Shown: positions 1-7,150 of the stretch, one piece after another
How positions within the stretch are numbered: position 1 is the stretch's first letter
Layout: each line of letters begins with the position of its first letter
Source: Pantoea alfalfae
GTDB lineage: Bacteria; Pseudomonadota; Gammaproteobacteria; Enterobacterales; Enterobacteriaceae
Assembly (NCBI RefSeq): GCF_019880205.1
Contig: NZ_CP082292.1
Span: 2,108,001 to 2,172,000 of the forward strand
Length of the DNA: 64,000 bases
Reading direction: 5' to 3'
Position numbers and translations under genes: made by a program
Notes under the pieces: generated by a model
Told to the model about the DNA's origin: nothing
Database searches by the model: none
Seen by the model: only the letters and a program-made list of their open reading frames with translations

Positions 1-1
1 T

Positions 2-601
2 ACTCACTGGCAGGGTGAGCTGAGCATTGATGATCAGCCGCTGGCGCACCGCATCGACCGGACGCGCTGTCGTCAGGTGCAGATGGTGTTTCAGGATCCT
101 TATGGTTCGCTGCATCCGCGTCACACGCTGGGCGACATCCTTGAAGAGCCGTTGCAGATTCAGGGTATCGGGCAGCGCCAGCAGCGGGTGGTGGCGATGC
201 TGGATAAGGTCGGGCTGAATCGCGCCTGGCAGACACGCTATCCGCACCAGCTTTCGGGAGGCCAGCGTCAGCGCGTGGCGATTGCCAGGGCGCTGATTTT
301 AGAGCCACGCGTACTGCTGCTGGATGAGCCAACCTCCGCACTGGATGTCTCGGTGCAGGCGGAGATCCTGAATCTGCTCAGCGATCTGCAGCAGCAGGAG
401 AACCTGACCTATCTGATGGTGACACACGATCTGGGCGTGGTGGCGCATCTCTGCCATCGCGTGGCGGTCATGCAACAGGGTAAGGTGCTGGAGACGCTGG
501 ATGTGCCGACGCTGGTGGCGGATCGCGCTGCGATGCCCTATACGCGGATGCTGGTCGAGGCGAGTCGCCACAACCCTCCGGCGCTTGCGCAGCAGAGCTG
601 A
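2..601 (+). CDS. Dpp/Opp-type ABC transporter ATP-binding protein (3' part)
   Basis: This is the C-terminal 199 residues of a cytoplasmic ABC ATPase that energises uptake of peptides, nickel or a similar solute. The 5' end lies outside the window and the frame is open from base 2. Visible motifs in order are the Q-loop (QMVFQDPYGSLHPR), the signature LSGGQRQRVAIARAL, Walker B VLLLDEPTSALD and the H-loop VTHD. The wording QDPYGSLHPR is typical of the second ATPase of the dipeptide/oligopeptide/nickel family (DppF, OppF, NikE, GsiA-like). The rest of the transporter must lie upstream, so the substrate cannot be decided here. A terminator-like hairpin follows 20 bp after the stop. Confidence 0.9.
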   Translation, partial: THWQGELSIDDQPLAHRIDRTRCRQVQMVFQDPYGSLHPRHTLGDILEEPLQIQGIGQRQQRVVAMLDKVGLNRAWQTRYPHQLSGGQRQRVAIARALILEPRVLLLDEPTSALDVSVQAEILNLLSDLQQQENLTYLMVTHDLGVVAHLCHRVAVMQQGKVLETLDVPTLVADRAAMPYTRMLVEASRHNPPALAQQS

Positions 602-621
602 AGAGCAATGGACGCCGAGAG

Positions 622-650
622 AAAATAAAAAAGGCCGGTCAGACCGGCCT
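622..650 (-). terminator. Intrinsic terminator between convergent genes
   Basis: A perfect GC-rich inverted repeat, AGGCCGGTC-A-GACCGGCCT, spans 632-650. Read on the minus strand it runs directly into a T-rich tract, so it is best seen as the terminator of the isomerase gene at 667-1305. It may also stop the ABC gene on the plus strand, though without a clear T run there. Confidence 0.75.
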
Positions 651-666
651 CGTGAAATCGGATGGC

Positions 667-1305
667 TTAGTGCGTCAGCTGACGCACAAACGCAACGATC
701 TCCTGATTCTTGCCATGCTCAGACAGGCACTGCTGGAAACGCGGGCCGCTGACCGCGGTACGCACCAGTTCAGGATCGATAGCGCGCAGGGTGTCGAGAT
801 AGTTATCTTTAATCACCGCAGCCTTAACCTGATTCAGCAGACCGGCATTGCGTACCTGCGGCTCTTTACGCTCTGGCGGATAGCCATTGCCCTTCTCACC
901 GGTAAACGCTTTTTCAAAGATAAAGCGCAGATTCAGTTCTGCGCCCCAGCCAAACCCTTTGGCAAACGGCAGCGCCAGTGCGTTACCGTTGTTAATCTGG
1001 GCAAACAGGTAGGCATCCGCCGGATCGATACAGTAGCCGCAGTTGACGCCCGGATGGATATTAAGTGACATCAGCGCGCCCTGCCCGGTGCCGCAGCCCG
1101 CGACCACGAAATCCACTGCCTGGCTGTTGAGCAGTATGCTGGCCTGAATACCGAGGTGAATGTAGGTCAGATGGTGATCCTGCTCATCGCTCATACCGAC
1201 GTTGAAGACCTGATGGCCCAGCGGCTGTGCGACGCCTTCCAGTTCTTTCAGCACGGTAACGTTTTTAGCGGCCTGGCTGTTTTCCATCATTAACGCGATT
1301 TTCAT
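667..1305 (-). CDS. RpiB/LacA/LacB family sugar-phosphate isomerase
   Basis: This is a 212-residue cytoplasmic protein of the RpiB/LacAB isomerase fold, which interconverts aldose and ketose phosphates. The N-terminal MKIALMMENSQAAKN, the VVAGCGTGQGALMSLN segment (residues about 67-82, the family's phosphate and active-site loop region with its Cys) and the NNGNALALPF stretch support the family. It is longer than RpiB (about 150 residues) because of a C-terminal extension. It is divergent from kdgF, and the two share an intergenic region with a KdgR-like operator and a CRP-like site. I infer a role in breakdown of unsaturated uronates from pectin, possibly as the keturonate isomerase step. 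The exact substrate is not shown by the sequence. Confidence 0.8.
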   Translation of the reverse strand: MKIALMMENSQAAKNVTVLKELEGVAQPLGHQVFNVGMSDEQDHHLTYIHLGIQASILLNSQAVDFVVAGCGTGQGALMSLNIHPGVNCGYCIDPADAYLFAQINNGNALALPFAKGFGWGAELNLRFIFEKAFTGEKGNGYPPERKEPQVRNAGLLNQVKAAVIKDNYLDTLRAIDPELVRTAVSGPRFQQCLSEHGKNQEIVAFVRQLTH

Positions 1306-1326
1306 GATCTACCCTTATAAATTAAT

Positions 1327-1341
1327 TGAAACACTGTTTCA
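1327..1341. promoter_or_regulatory. KdgR-like operator
   Basis: TGAAACA-C-TGTTTCA is a perfect 7-bp inverted repeat, flanked by AT-rich bases. It matches the known KdgR box pattern (GAAA...TTTC within an AT-rich frame). KdgR represses pectin-catabolism genes and is released by 2-keto-3-deoxygluconate. The site lies 22 bp upstream of the isomerase start and about 100 bp upstream of kdgF, so it is placed to repress the isomerase promoter directly and perhaps both genes. Confidence 0.7.
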
Positions 1342-1342
1342 T

Positions 1343-1362
1343 TTTAGTGAAAAACCACTAAA
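1343..1362. promoter_or_regulatory. Second operator-like palindrome
   Basis: TTTAGTG-N6-CACTAAA is a perfect 7-bp inverted repeat directly beside the KdgR-like box. Its regulator is unknown to me. On the minus strand the TTTAGT part could serve as a -10 element for the isomerase gene, so the palindrome may cover that promoter. Confidence 0.45.
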
Positions 1363-1388
1363 GTGCATGAACTAATTCACCCGAGTGC

Positions 1389-1404
1389 TGTGAGATCCAT
1401 CACA
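1389..1404. promoter_or_regulatory. CRP-cAMP binding site
   Basis: TGTGAGATCCATCACA matches both half-sites of the CRP core exactly (TGTGA-N6-TCACA). It lies about 90 bp upstream of the isomerase start on the minus strand and about 48 bp upstream of the kdgF start. It is too close to the kdgF ribosome-binding site for ordinary activation of kdgF, so activation of the leftward isomerase promoter is the simpler reading. CRP activation plus KdgR repression is the usual scheme for pectin genes. Confidence 0.7.
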
Positions 1405-1444
1405 AAACGGTTACCGCAGCAGGGGCAACCGCAGGAGGATTGCG

Positions 1445-1774
1445 ATGTTTATCTACCATAAAGAGCGACCATTGGAAGATCTGGGTAACGGCGTAACCCG
1501 CCGTGTGCTGGCGTACGGCGGCACCATGATGGCGGTAGAAGTGATTTTTGAGAAAGAGGCTGTCGGCCCGCTGCATCACCATCCCCACGAGCAACTGACC
1601 TATGTGCTGAGCGGACGTTTTGCCTTCACCATCAATGGTGAAACGCGTGAGGTGGGCGCAGGAGATACGCTCTACAAAGCGCCCAATGTGGTTCATGGCT
1701 GTGTCTGTCTTGAAGCAGGTGTGCTGCTGGATACGTTTACACCGCAGCGCGAAGATTTCCTCGCCGCTAAATAA
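1445..1774 (+). CDS. kdgF: KdgF, unsaturated uronate cupin
   Basis: KdgF opens 4,5-unsaturated galacturonate or mannuronate monomers to the linear keto sugar during breakdown of pectin and other polyuronates. The 109-residue product is a single cupin domain. The metal-binding histidines are visible as HHHPHEQ (residues 44-50) and the second cupin motif as NVVHGC (His84). Length and wording agree well with the KdgF proteins of Yersinia and Dickeya. The start is fixed by a strong AGGAGG site 7 bp upstream. The gene is divergent from the RpiB-like isomerase, with KdgR-like and CRP-like sites between them, which supports the uronate assignment. Confidence 0.88.
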   Translation: MFIYHKERPLEDLGNGVTRRVLAYGGTMMAVEVIFEKEAVGPLHHHPHEQLTYVLSGRFAFTINGETREVGAGDTLYKAPNVVHGCVCLEAGVLLDTFTPQREDFLAAK

Positions 1775-1779
1775 TTCAC

Positions 1780-1803
1780 GCGGCCCAATGGGCCGCCTGT
1801 TTA
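1780..1803 (+). terminator. Probable terminator of kdgF
   Basis: The hairpin GCGGCCC-AAT-GGGCCGC (1780-1796) starts 6 bp after the kdgF stop. It is followed only by a short CTGTTTA stretch rather than a full T run, so termination may be incomplete. Confidence 0.55.
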
Positions 1804-2038
1804 ACTGCCCAATGCTGTGTCTTTTCCCTGCCCGCCGGATTTAACTTAAAACCGGTACAATTTTTCTGAAATTCCGTTCACTCCTAACTGAATGATTAGC
1901 CAGCACTTCCTCTTCAGCCGCGCTGCGCTTAGCCCCGGCTTAAAAATCATTCAGGCAGATTCCTGTACAAAAACCGGATCGTTGTATAAGTTTAATAGCA
2001 ACATCAGTGCGTTTTTTAACCCGAAACAGGACAATAAT

Positions 2039-2278
2039 ATGCCAATGCAAAACACCCTGACCCTGCCGGTGAACCATACCATCCCGGTCAAAAATGAGTT
2101 CACATCATCCTTTGCCGCCTCTGAGCAGGACAAACTCAATTTTCTGATTGAGGAATTACTGGAAGCAGGCAAAGAAAAAAGCTGCATGGAACTGCTGCGC
2201 CATCTGGCCTCTGCGGACAGTGCCGAAGAAGAAGCGTGCTGCCGCGAACTGTTGACGTTGCTGATGGCACAAAAATGA
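2039..2278 (+). CDS. Small hypothetical helical protein, possibly YmgB/AriR-like
   Basis: This 79-residue protein begins at the ATG preceded by AGGA about 10 bp upstream; the longer open frame reaching back to 1892 has no ribosome site. The C-terminal half is predicted helical, with the pattern LNFLIEELLEAGKEKSCMEL followed by LLRHL and RELLTLLMAQK. That spacing of leucines around an E-LL-x-AG turn recalls the small biofilm and acid-response connector proteins of the YmgB/AriR/YcgZ type. The resemblance is weak and rests on pattern only. It stands alone between kdgF and the P-loop gene. No function is assigned. Confidence 0.55.
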   Translation: MPMQNTLTLPVNHTIPVKNEFTSSFAASEQDKLNFLIEELLEAGKEKSCMELLRHLASADSAEEEACCRELLTLLMAQK

Positions 2279-2342
2279 TGCCTGTGGCTGGCTGTTCAGC
2301 GCAGCTTCACTACGCTTCGGGACGTTCATCGATATTCCGCAC

Positions 2343-2376
2343 ATACGCCTGACCGCATTCCGCCGTTCAGGCGTAT
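2343..2376. other. Intergenic hairpin
   Basis: ATACGCCTGA (2343-2352) and TCAGGCGTAT (2367-2376) form a perfect 10-bp inverted repeat with a 14-bp loop, about 65 bp after the small protein gene. There is no clear T tract, so it may be an imperfect terminator or an mRNA-stabilising hairpin. I see nothing else in the 307-bp gap from 2279 to 2585. Confidence 0.5.
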
Positions 2377-2585
2377 TAGTGTCTGTGTAAACATTGCCTG
2401 GTGTTCTCAACACCATATTGCCCACAGCTACGGATGCTGATCCGGGTGGTCAATGCGGGTTTACTTACACGCCCCCAGCCTCTCATTGCTTATCCCTCCA
2501 TGCTTTTGTTAGCCTGAATCGCGCATCGACGAGACGCGTCTTACATCGGCCGCACGGTTTATTCCCCGTCTGTTAAAGGAGTGAC

Positions 2586-3080
2586 ATGTTCATGACCTCT
2601 GCACCTGCCACACTGCATCTGCTGTGCGGCAAAATTGCTTCAGGAAAATCGACGCTGGCGGCTCAGCTGGGCGCGTTGCCCGGTTACGTCGTCCTCAGCG
2701 AGGATCAGTGGCTCGCCGCGCTTTACCAGGACGAGATGCATTCAGTGGCCGATTACGTGCGCGTTGCGGCAAAACTCAGGAAGGCGATGACGCCCCATCT
2801 GGTGGCGCTGCTTAACGCGGGTGTCCCGGTGGTGCTCGATTTTCCGGCCAACACCCGGGCAAATCGTGACTGGATGCGCTCGGTGATAGAGGCGTCCTCT
2901 GCTGATCATCGCCTGCATTATCTGGACGTGCCGGACGCACTGTGTAAATCGCGTCTGCACGCCCGTAATCAGAGCGGCGAACATGCCTTTGCTGCAACGG
3001 AGGAGCAGTTCGCGCTGATTACCCGCTATTTTGAACCGCCGCAGGAGGAAGAAGGCTTTCATCTGGTGCGCCACGTTTAA
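2586..3080 (+). CDS. P-loop AAA-family ATPase/kinase-like protein
   Basis: This is a 164-residue protein with an N-terminal Walker A motif GKIASGKST (residues 15-23) after a hydrophobic strand LHLLC. It has the overall size and layout of zeta-toxin/shikimate-kinase-like P-loop kinases that phosphorylate small molecules. An LSEDQW segment (residue about 38) may supply the substrate-side aspartate and VVLDFPANT (about 82) the second strand. The AAGGAG site at 2576-2581 supports this start or the ATG two codons on. It is monocistronic and convergent with the aldolase gene. Substrate unknown; a similar protein is encoded at 8545-9168. Confidence 0.75.
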   Translation: MFMTSAPATLHLLCGKIASGKSTLAAQLGALPGYVVLSEDQWLAALYQDEMHSVADYVRVAAKLRKAMTPHLVALLNAGVPVVLDFPANTRANRDWMRSVIEASSADHRLHYLDVPDALCKSRLHARNQSGEHAFAATEEQFALITRYFEPPQEEEGFHLVRHV

Positions 3081-3092
3081 CGTCTTCTGATA

Positions 3093-3986
3093 TCAGGAGA
3101 GTCCGAGAGCGGCAAGCACGTCAGCAATCTCCCGACAATCGGCAGCAGAAAGCGGCAACAGCGGGCGCGGTACACAGTCGCGTTCAGTCAGCCCCAGCAG
3201 CCCTGCTGCGGCACTGATCACCCGGAAACTGCCGCCGTGATGGCGGAACAGTGCCCACAATGGCTGAAGACGATCGGACTGCGCTCTGACGCTCGCATAA
3301 TCGCCTGCGGCTGCCGCATCGGTCATCGCTTTTGCGACGCGCGGAAACAGCCCGCCGCACACCGAATACCAGCCATCACAGCCTGCAATCAATCCGTTGG
3401 AGGCAGCGGCATCACCGCTGACGCCAACCGACACGGAAGCAGGCAGCGTGCCGCGCAGTTGCATGAGGCGATCATTCGCTACTGATTGCTCCGCCGGTAC
3501 ACCCGGAATTTTCACTGAACCCACACCAGGCAGTTCAGCGATACGGCCCAGCAGCGTATCCGAAAACGTAAAATGGGTTGTGCCCGGATTGTCATAGACG
3601 CAGATCGGCACCGAGGCGTAACGCGTTACGGTCTCATAGAGCGTGAACACTTCCTCCTCTTTCAATGCCTGATAACCCAGTGGCGGCAGTAATAGCGCGG
3701 CGGCACCCGCCTGCTGCGCATCTTCCGCCAGCGCCAGCACCTCGTCGGTGCTTACCGCACCCACGCAGATCATCACCGGAATCGAATCTGCATGTTCCAC
3801 AGCCAGCGTTGCGATGCGCCTGCGCTGCGTGCGGGTCAGATACGCATAGCTGCCGGTTGATCCCAGCACACCAAGGGAGTCGACTTTTGCCTCCGTCAGC
3901 CTGCTCAGCAGCCGCAGAAAGGCCGCTTCATCGGGGTTACCCTCGGCAAAGGGAGTAAGGGGAAAGGCACTGAGTCCGCTGAACAT
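3093..3986 (-). CDS. DapA/NanA-family lyase (dihydrodipicolinate synthase-like)
   Basis: This is a TIM-barrel class I aldolase of 297 residues. The Schiff-base lysine is in GSVKIPG (Lys159) and the catalytic tyrosine in VYDNPG (Tyr131), both at the spacing known for DapA. The usual substrate loop GTTGE is replaced by GSTGSYAYL (residues 42-50), so it is unlikely to be the housekeeping DapA. Many such paralogues act on 2-keto acids or sugar acids. I start it at the ATG with GGAG 8 bp upstream, giving the standard start and length; the open frame extends 19 codons further. It is divergent from the ABM and ACT genes. Substrate unknown. Confidence 0.82.
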   Translation of the reverse strand: MFSGLSAFPLTPFAEGNPDEAAFLRLLSRLTEAKVDSLGVLGSTGSYAYLTRTQRRRIATLAVEHADSIPVMICVGAVSTDEVLALAEDAQQAGAAALLLPPLGYQALKEEEVFTLYETVTRYASVPICVYDNPGTTHFTFSDTLLGRIAELPGVGSVKIPGVPAEQSVANDRLMQLRGTLPASVSVGVSGDAAASNGLIAGCDGWYSVCGGLFPRVAKAMTDAAAAGDYASVRAQSDRLQPLWALFRHHGGSFRVISAAAGLLGLTERDCVPRPLLPLSAADCREIADVLAALGLS

Positions 3987-4130
3987 ATCATCTGCTCCAT
4001 CGTAAGAATGCGTTGCCTGGCTGACGTTCGTCCGCACAGCCATATTTCGTTACGGGCCGAAGCCTCGGTTGGCTCCGCCCGCTATTTTTGCGCCATCACC
4101 CTCTTTACTCTCGTCTGAAGGAAGATAGCG

Positions 4131-4445
4131 ATGATTGTCGTACTGTTTGAAGCTGAAGCCCGCCCCGAACACCAGATGCGTTATCTGCAACTGGCCGCTG
4201 ACCTGAGACCGCTGTTAAAGGACAGTGATGGATTTATCTCTATTGAACGCTTTCAGAGCCTGGGTGATGAGAGAAAAATACTCTCGCTCTCCTGGTGGCG
4301 CGATGACGCCGCGGTGCAGGCCTGGAAACATAACCTCTGCCACCAGGCCGCACAGCGTGAAGGCCGTGAAACCCTCTTTGCCGGTTATCGCATTCATATC
4401 GCCGCGCTGGTCAGAGAATATGCCTCACAACAGGGAGTAAATTAA
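4131..4445 (+). CDS. ABM-domain (antibiotic biosynthesis monooxygenase-like) protein
   Basis: This is a 104-residue protein with a single ferredoxin-like ABM domain. It shows MIVVLFEAEARPEH at the first strand, FISIERFQS near residue 40, and the typical LSLSWWRDDAAVQAWKHN around residues 51-68. Members act as small-molecule monooxygenases, haem-degrading enzymes or stress proteins (YgiN, IsdG types). It has a strong AAGGAAG ribosome site. Its stop is one base before the next start, so it is co-transcribed with the ACT-domain gene. No haem-binding motif can be claimed and no substrate is assigned. Confidence 0.75.
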   Translation: MIVVLFEAEARPEHQMRYLQLAADLRPLLKDSDGFISIERFQSLGDERKILSLSWWRDDAAVQAWKHNLCHQAAQREGRETLFAGYRIHIAALVREYASQQGVN

Positions 4446-4446
4446 C

Positions 4447-4716
4447 ATGTTCGATATTCATATGATCCTGCAAAATAGTCCAGGCACCCTTTCCCGTCTC
4501 GCCACGCTGCTGGGCCGTAATGGAATCGGCCTGGAAGGCGGCGGCCTCTTCTCGTCTGGTGCGCAGAGCCATGCCCATTTTCTGGTTGCGGAAGGCGAAC
4601 GGGCGCGTGCCGTGCTGGAAGCGGAGCGGATCACCGTCGAGGCGGTAAATGTCCCGTTGATTCGCAGGCTACCGCAGCAGCGTCCTGGCGAGCCTGGAGC
4701 GATATGGCTCGCCTGA
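4447..4716 (+). CDS. ACT-domain protein
   Basis: This 89-residue protein begins with a clear ACT-domain pattern, MILQNSPGTLSRLATLLGRN, followed by GIGLEGGGLFSSG. ACT domains bind amino acids or other small ligands and regulate enzymes. Here the domain stands alone, as in small regulatory proteins. The C-terminus (VNVPLIRRLPQQRPGEPG) is short and polar. It follows the ABM gene with a 1-bp gap and its own GGGAG site, so the two are co-expressed. The ligand is unknown. Confidence 0.72.
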   Translation: MFDIHMILQNSPGTLSRLATLLGRNGIGLEGGGLFSSGAQSHAHFLVAEGERARAVLEAERITVEAVNVPLIRRLPQQRPGEPGAIWLA

Positions 4717-5025
4717 GTTCAGAGACCCTTTGCCGCAAGACTCTGCACGGGCGGCTTCACACTGCCCGGAATCCCCTTATCTGCCCGTAACAGGCTTATG
4801 AATTCTGTCACATTTTCGCAAACTCACCTCAGAGCCGATAACACGCCGACAAAATCGGCAGTCTCTGTAACTTTATGAATCAAAATGCTTTTAAATAGTA
4901 ACCCTATGAAATCATGCGGTGCGCACATTAATCATTGTCCTTTTTGCACTTATTTAGCGCCGGGCACTGATCCACTCTTCAGTCACAGGCGCGGCAAAAA
5001 GCGTCATACCTTACTGGAGTTACTG
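4717..5025. other. Intergenic region without recognised gene
   Basis: The 309 bp between the ACT gene and the MFS gene presumably hold the promoter of the carboxylate locus. An in-frame extension of the MFS frame back to 4885 has no ribosome site and no protein-like composition. I see no convincing operator or terminator. Confidence 0.5.
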
Positions 5026-6330
5026 ATGCAGACAACCTCACCCATGACTCACCGCGCCAGGATTGGCGCCATTTTTCGTGTGACCTCTGGCAATTTCCTC
5101 GAACAGTTTGATTTCTTCCTGTTCGGTTTTTATGCCACCTATATCGCCCATACCTTCTTCCCGGCCAGCAGTGAGTTTGCCTCACTGATGATGACCTTTG
5201 CCGTGTTTGGTGCAGGGTTCCTGATGCGCCCGATTGGCGCAGTGGTGCTGGGGGCGTACATCGATAAGGTTGGCCGTCGCAAGGGGCTGATCGTCACGCT
5301 CTCCATCATGGCGGCAGGCACCTTTATGATCGTGCTGATCCCCTCTTACCAGAGTATTGGCCTGTGGGCACCGCTGCTGGTGCTGATCGGCAGACTGCTG
5401 CAGGGTTTCTCCGCAGGAGCAGAGCTGGGCGGCGTGTCGGTTTATCTGGCCGAGATCGCGACGCCGGGCCGCAAAGGCTTCTACACGAGCTGGCAGTCGG
5501 GCAGTCAGCAGGTCGCGATTATGGTCGCGGCGGCGATGGGCTTTATCCTCAACGCGGTGCTGGAAGAGAGTGCCATCCGCGAATGGGGCTGGCGCATTCC
5601 GTTCCTGTTTGGCTGTCTGATTGTGCCATTTATTTTCGTGCTGCGTCGCAAGCTGGAAGAGACGCAGGAGTTCAGCAATCGTCGCAGTCATCCTGATGTG
5701 AAACAGGTGTTCCGCATTCTGCTCAGTAACTGGCAGGTGGTGATTGCCGGGATGCTGATGGTCGCGATGACCACCACGGCGTTTTACCTGATTACGGTTT
5801 ACGCGCCGACTTTTGGCAAGAAAGTCCTGCTGCTGAGCGCCTCTGACAGCCTGCTGGTAACGCTGCTGGTGGCGGTATCTAACTTCATCTGGCTGCCGAT
5901 TGGCGGCGCGATCTCTGACCGCTTTGGCCGCAAACCTGTCCTGGTTGCCATGACGCTGCTGGCAATCGCCACCAGCTATCCAGCCCTGAGCATGCTGGCG
6001 GCGGCACCGGGCTTTTCCATGATGCTGGGCGTGCTGCTGTGGCTTTCAATGATTTATGGCCTCTACAACGGCGCGATGATCCCGGCACTGACCGAAATCA
6101 TGCCAGCGGAAGTGCGCGTGGCGGGCTTCTCGCTGGCCTACAGCCTGGCAACGGCGCTGTTTGGTGGCTTTACCCCGGTGATGTCGACCGGCCTGATCGA
6201 GCTGACCGGCGACAAAGCTTCGCCAGGTTACTGGATGAGTTTCGCAGCTGTCTGCGCACTGGGCGCAACACTGTATCTCTATCGCCGCACCCGCAGTGCC
6301 GTCTCACCTGTCCATAAAACCGTTAGCTGA
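5026..6330 (+). CDS. MFS tricarboxylate/proton symporter (TcuC/CitA-like)
   Basis: This is a 434-residue inner-membrane transporter of the metabolite:H+ symporter family, with about 12 membrane segments. The N-terminus [19 protein letters not shown], then [24 protein letters not shown] and [20 protein letters not shown], are hallmarks shared with citrate (CitA) and tricarballylate (TcuC) permeases, and the length is the same as theirs. The ATG with GGAG 6 bp upstream is chosen over a start 47 codons earlier. The next gene, a ModA-like periplasmic protein, follows after 10 bp, so they form an operon. Substrate is inferred as citrate, aconitate or tricarballylate. Confidence 0.85.
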   Translation: MQTTSPMTHRARIGAIFRVTSGNFLEQFDFFLFGFYATYIAHTFFPASSEFASLMMTFAVFGAGFLMRPIGAVVLGAYIDKVGRRKGLIVTLSIMAAGTFMIVLIPSYQSIGLWAPLLVLIGRLLQGFSAGAELGGVSVYLAEIATPGRKGFYTSWQSGSQQVAIMVAAAMGFILNAVLEESAIREWGWRIPFLFGCLIVPFIFVLRRKLEETQEFSNRRSHPDVKQVFRILLSNWQVVIAGMLMVAMTTTAFYLITVYAPTFGKKVLLLSASDSLLVTLLVAVSNFIWLPIGGAISDRFGRKPVLVAMTLLAIATSYPALSMLAAAPGFSMMLGVLLWLSMIYGLYNGAMIPALTEIMPAEVRVAGFSLAYSLATALFGGFTPVMSTGLIELTGDKASPGYWMSFAAVCALGATLYLYRRTRSAVSPVHKTVS

Positions 6331-6340
6331 GGAAATGAAA

Positions 6341-7150
6341 ATGAAACTGAAAACGATGTCGCTGTACGCTGCCCTGCTGTTCAGCGTGGCGGGCAGCGCC
6401 ACGGCGCAGGCGAAAGAGCTGACGGTAATGATCTCCGGCGGATTTAAAGCGGCATGGGATACGCTCTCGCCACGCTTTGCCGAACGTGAAGGGATCACCA
6501 TTAACACGGTTGCCGGTCCGTCAATGGGCAAGACGCCACAGGCCATTCCGGCGCGGCTGGCGCGCGGTGAACCGGCCGATGTGGTGATTATGGTCGGTGA
6601 TGCGCTAAGCGATCTGCAAAAAAAGGGGGCGACGCTGCCGGGTTCACGGGTTGAGCTGGCGGACTCGCGCATCGGTGCGGTGATCAAACAGGGTGCCACG
6701 CCAGTGAAAATCGGCAGCGAAAGCGCACTGCGTACCACCCTGCTGAACGCCTCTTCTATCGCCTACTCTGACAGCGCCAGTGGCAAATATGTGAGCAGTC
6801 AGCTCTTCAGCCGACTGGGCATTGAGGATCAGGTGAAAGCGAAGGCGGTCAAGGTTGAGCGCATTCCGGTGGCCTCCGAGGTCGCGGCCGGTAAATACGC
6901 CATCGGCTTTCAGCAGGTCAGTGAGCTGCTGCCGGTATCAGGCGTTACTTTTATTGGCGAACTGCCGGACACGCTGCAGTACACCACCCGCTTTGCCGGT
7001 GCCGTAGTACGCAGGTCAGCGCAGCCCGACGAGGCGGCGAAGCTGCTGCACTGGCTCGCCTCGCCTGAGGCGCAGCAGGCAGTGCACGCCAGCGGCCTGC
7101 ACAGCGTAATGGCGTCAAAACCCGCTAACGTCGCTGATACTGTTCAATAA
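6341..7150 (+). CDS. ModA-like periplasmic protein, candidate aconitate isomerase
   Basis: This 269-residue protein has a signal peptide (MKLKTMSLYAALLFSVAGS then ATAQA) and a type 2 periplasmic-binding fold starting at KELTVMISGGFKAAW. It ends like a molybdate or sulfate binding protein (PDEAAKLLHWLASPEAQQAV). No ABC permease or ATPase is nearby. It is instead co-transcribed with a tricarboxylate symporter, its ribosome site overlapping the symporter stop codon. Aconitate isomerase, which interconverts trans- and cis-aconitate in Pseudomonas, is a ModA-like periplasmic protein, so that role fits the context. This is inference; a plain binding protein is the alternative. The 3' end overlaps the convergent LysR gene by 26 bp. 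Confidence 0.65.
   Translation: MKLKTMSLYAALLFSVAGSATAQAKELTVMISGGFKAAWDTLSPRFAEREGITINTVAGPSMGKTPQAIPARLARGEPADVVIMVGDALSDLQKKGATLPGSRVELADSRIGAVIKQGATPVKIGSESALRTTLLNASSIAYSDSASGKYVSSQLFSRLGIEDQVKAKAVKVERIPVASEVAAGKYAIGFQQVSELLPVSGVTFIGELPDTLQYTTRFAGAVVRRSAQPDEAAKLLHWLASPEAQQAVHASGLHSVMASKPANVADTVQ

Noticed and set aside
1892-2038. N-terminal extension of the small protein gene
   Set aside because: The upstream ATG lacks a ribosome site, and the extra sequence has no protein-like pattern; the ATG at 2039 has one.
4885-5025. 47-codon N-terminal extension of the MFS symporter
   Set aside because: The start at 5026 has GGAG at good spacing and gives the family length of 434 residues.
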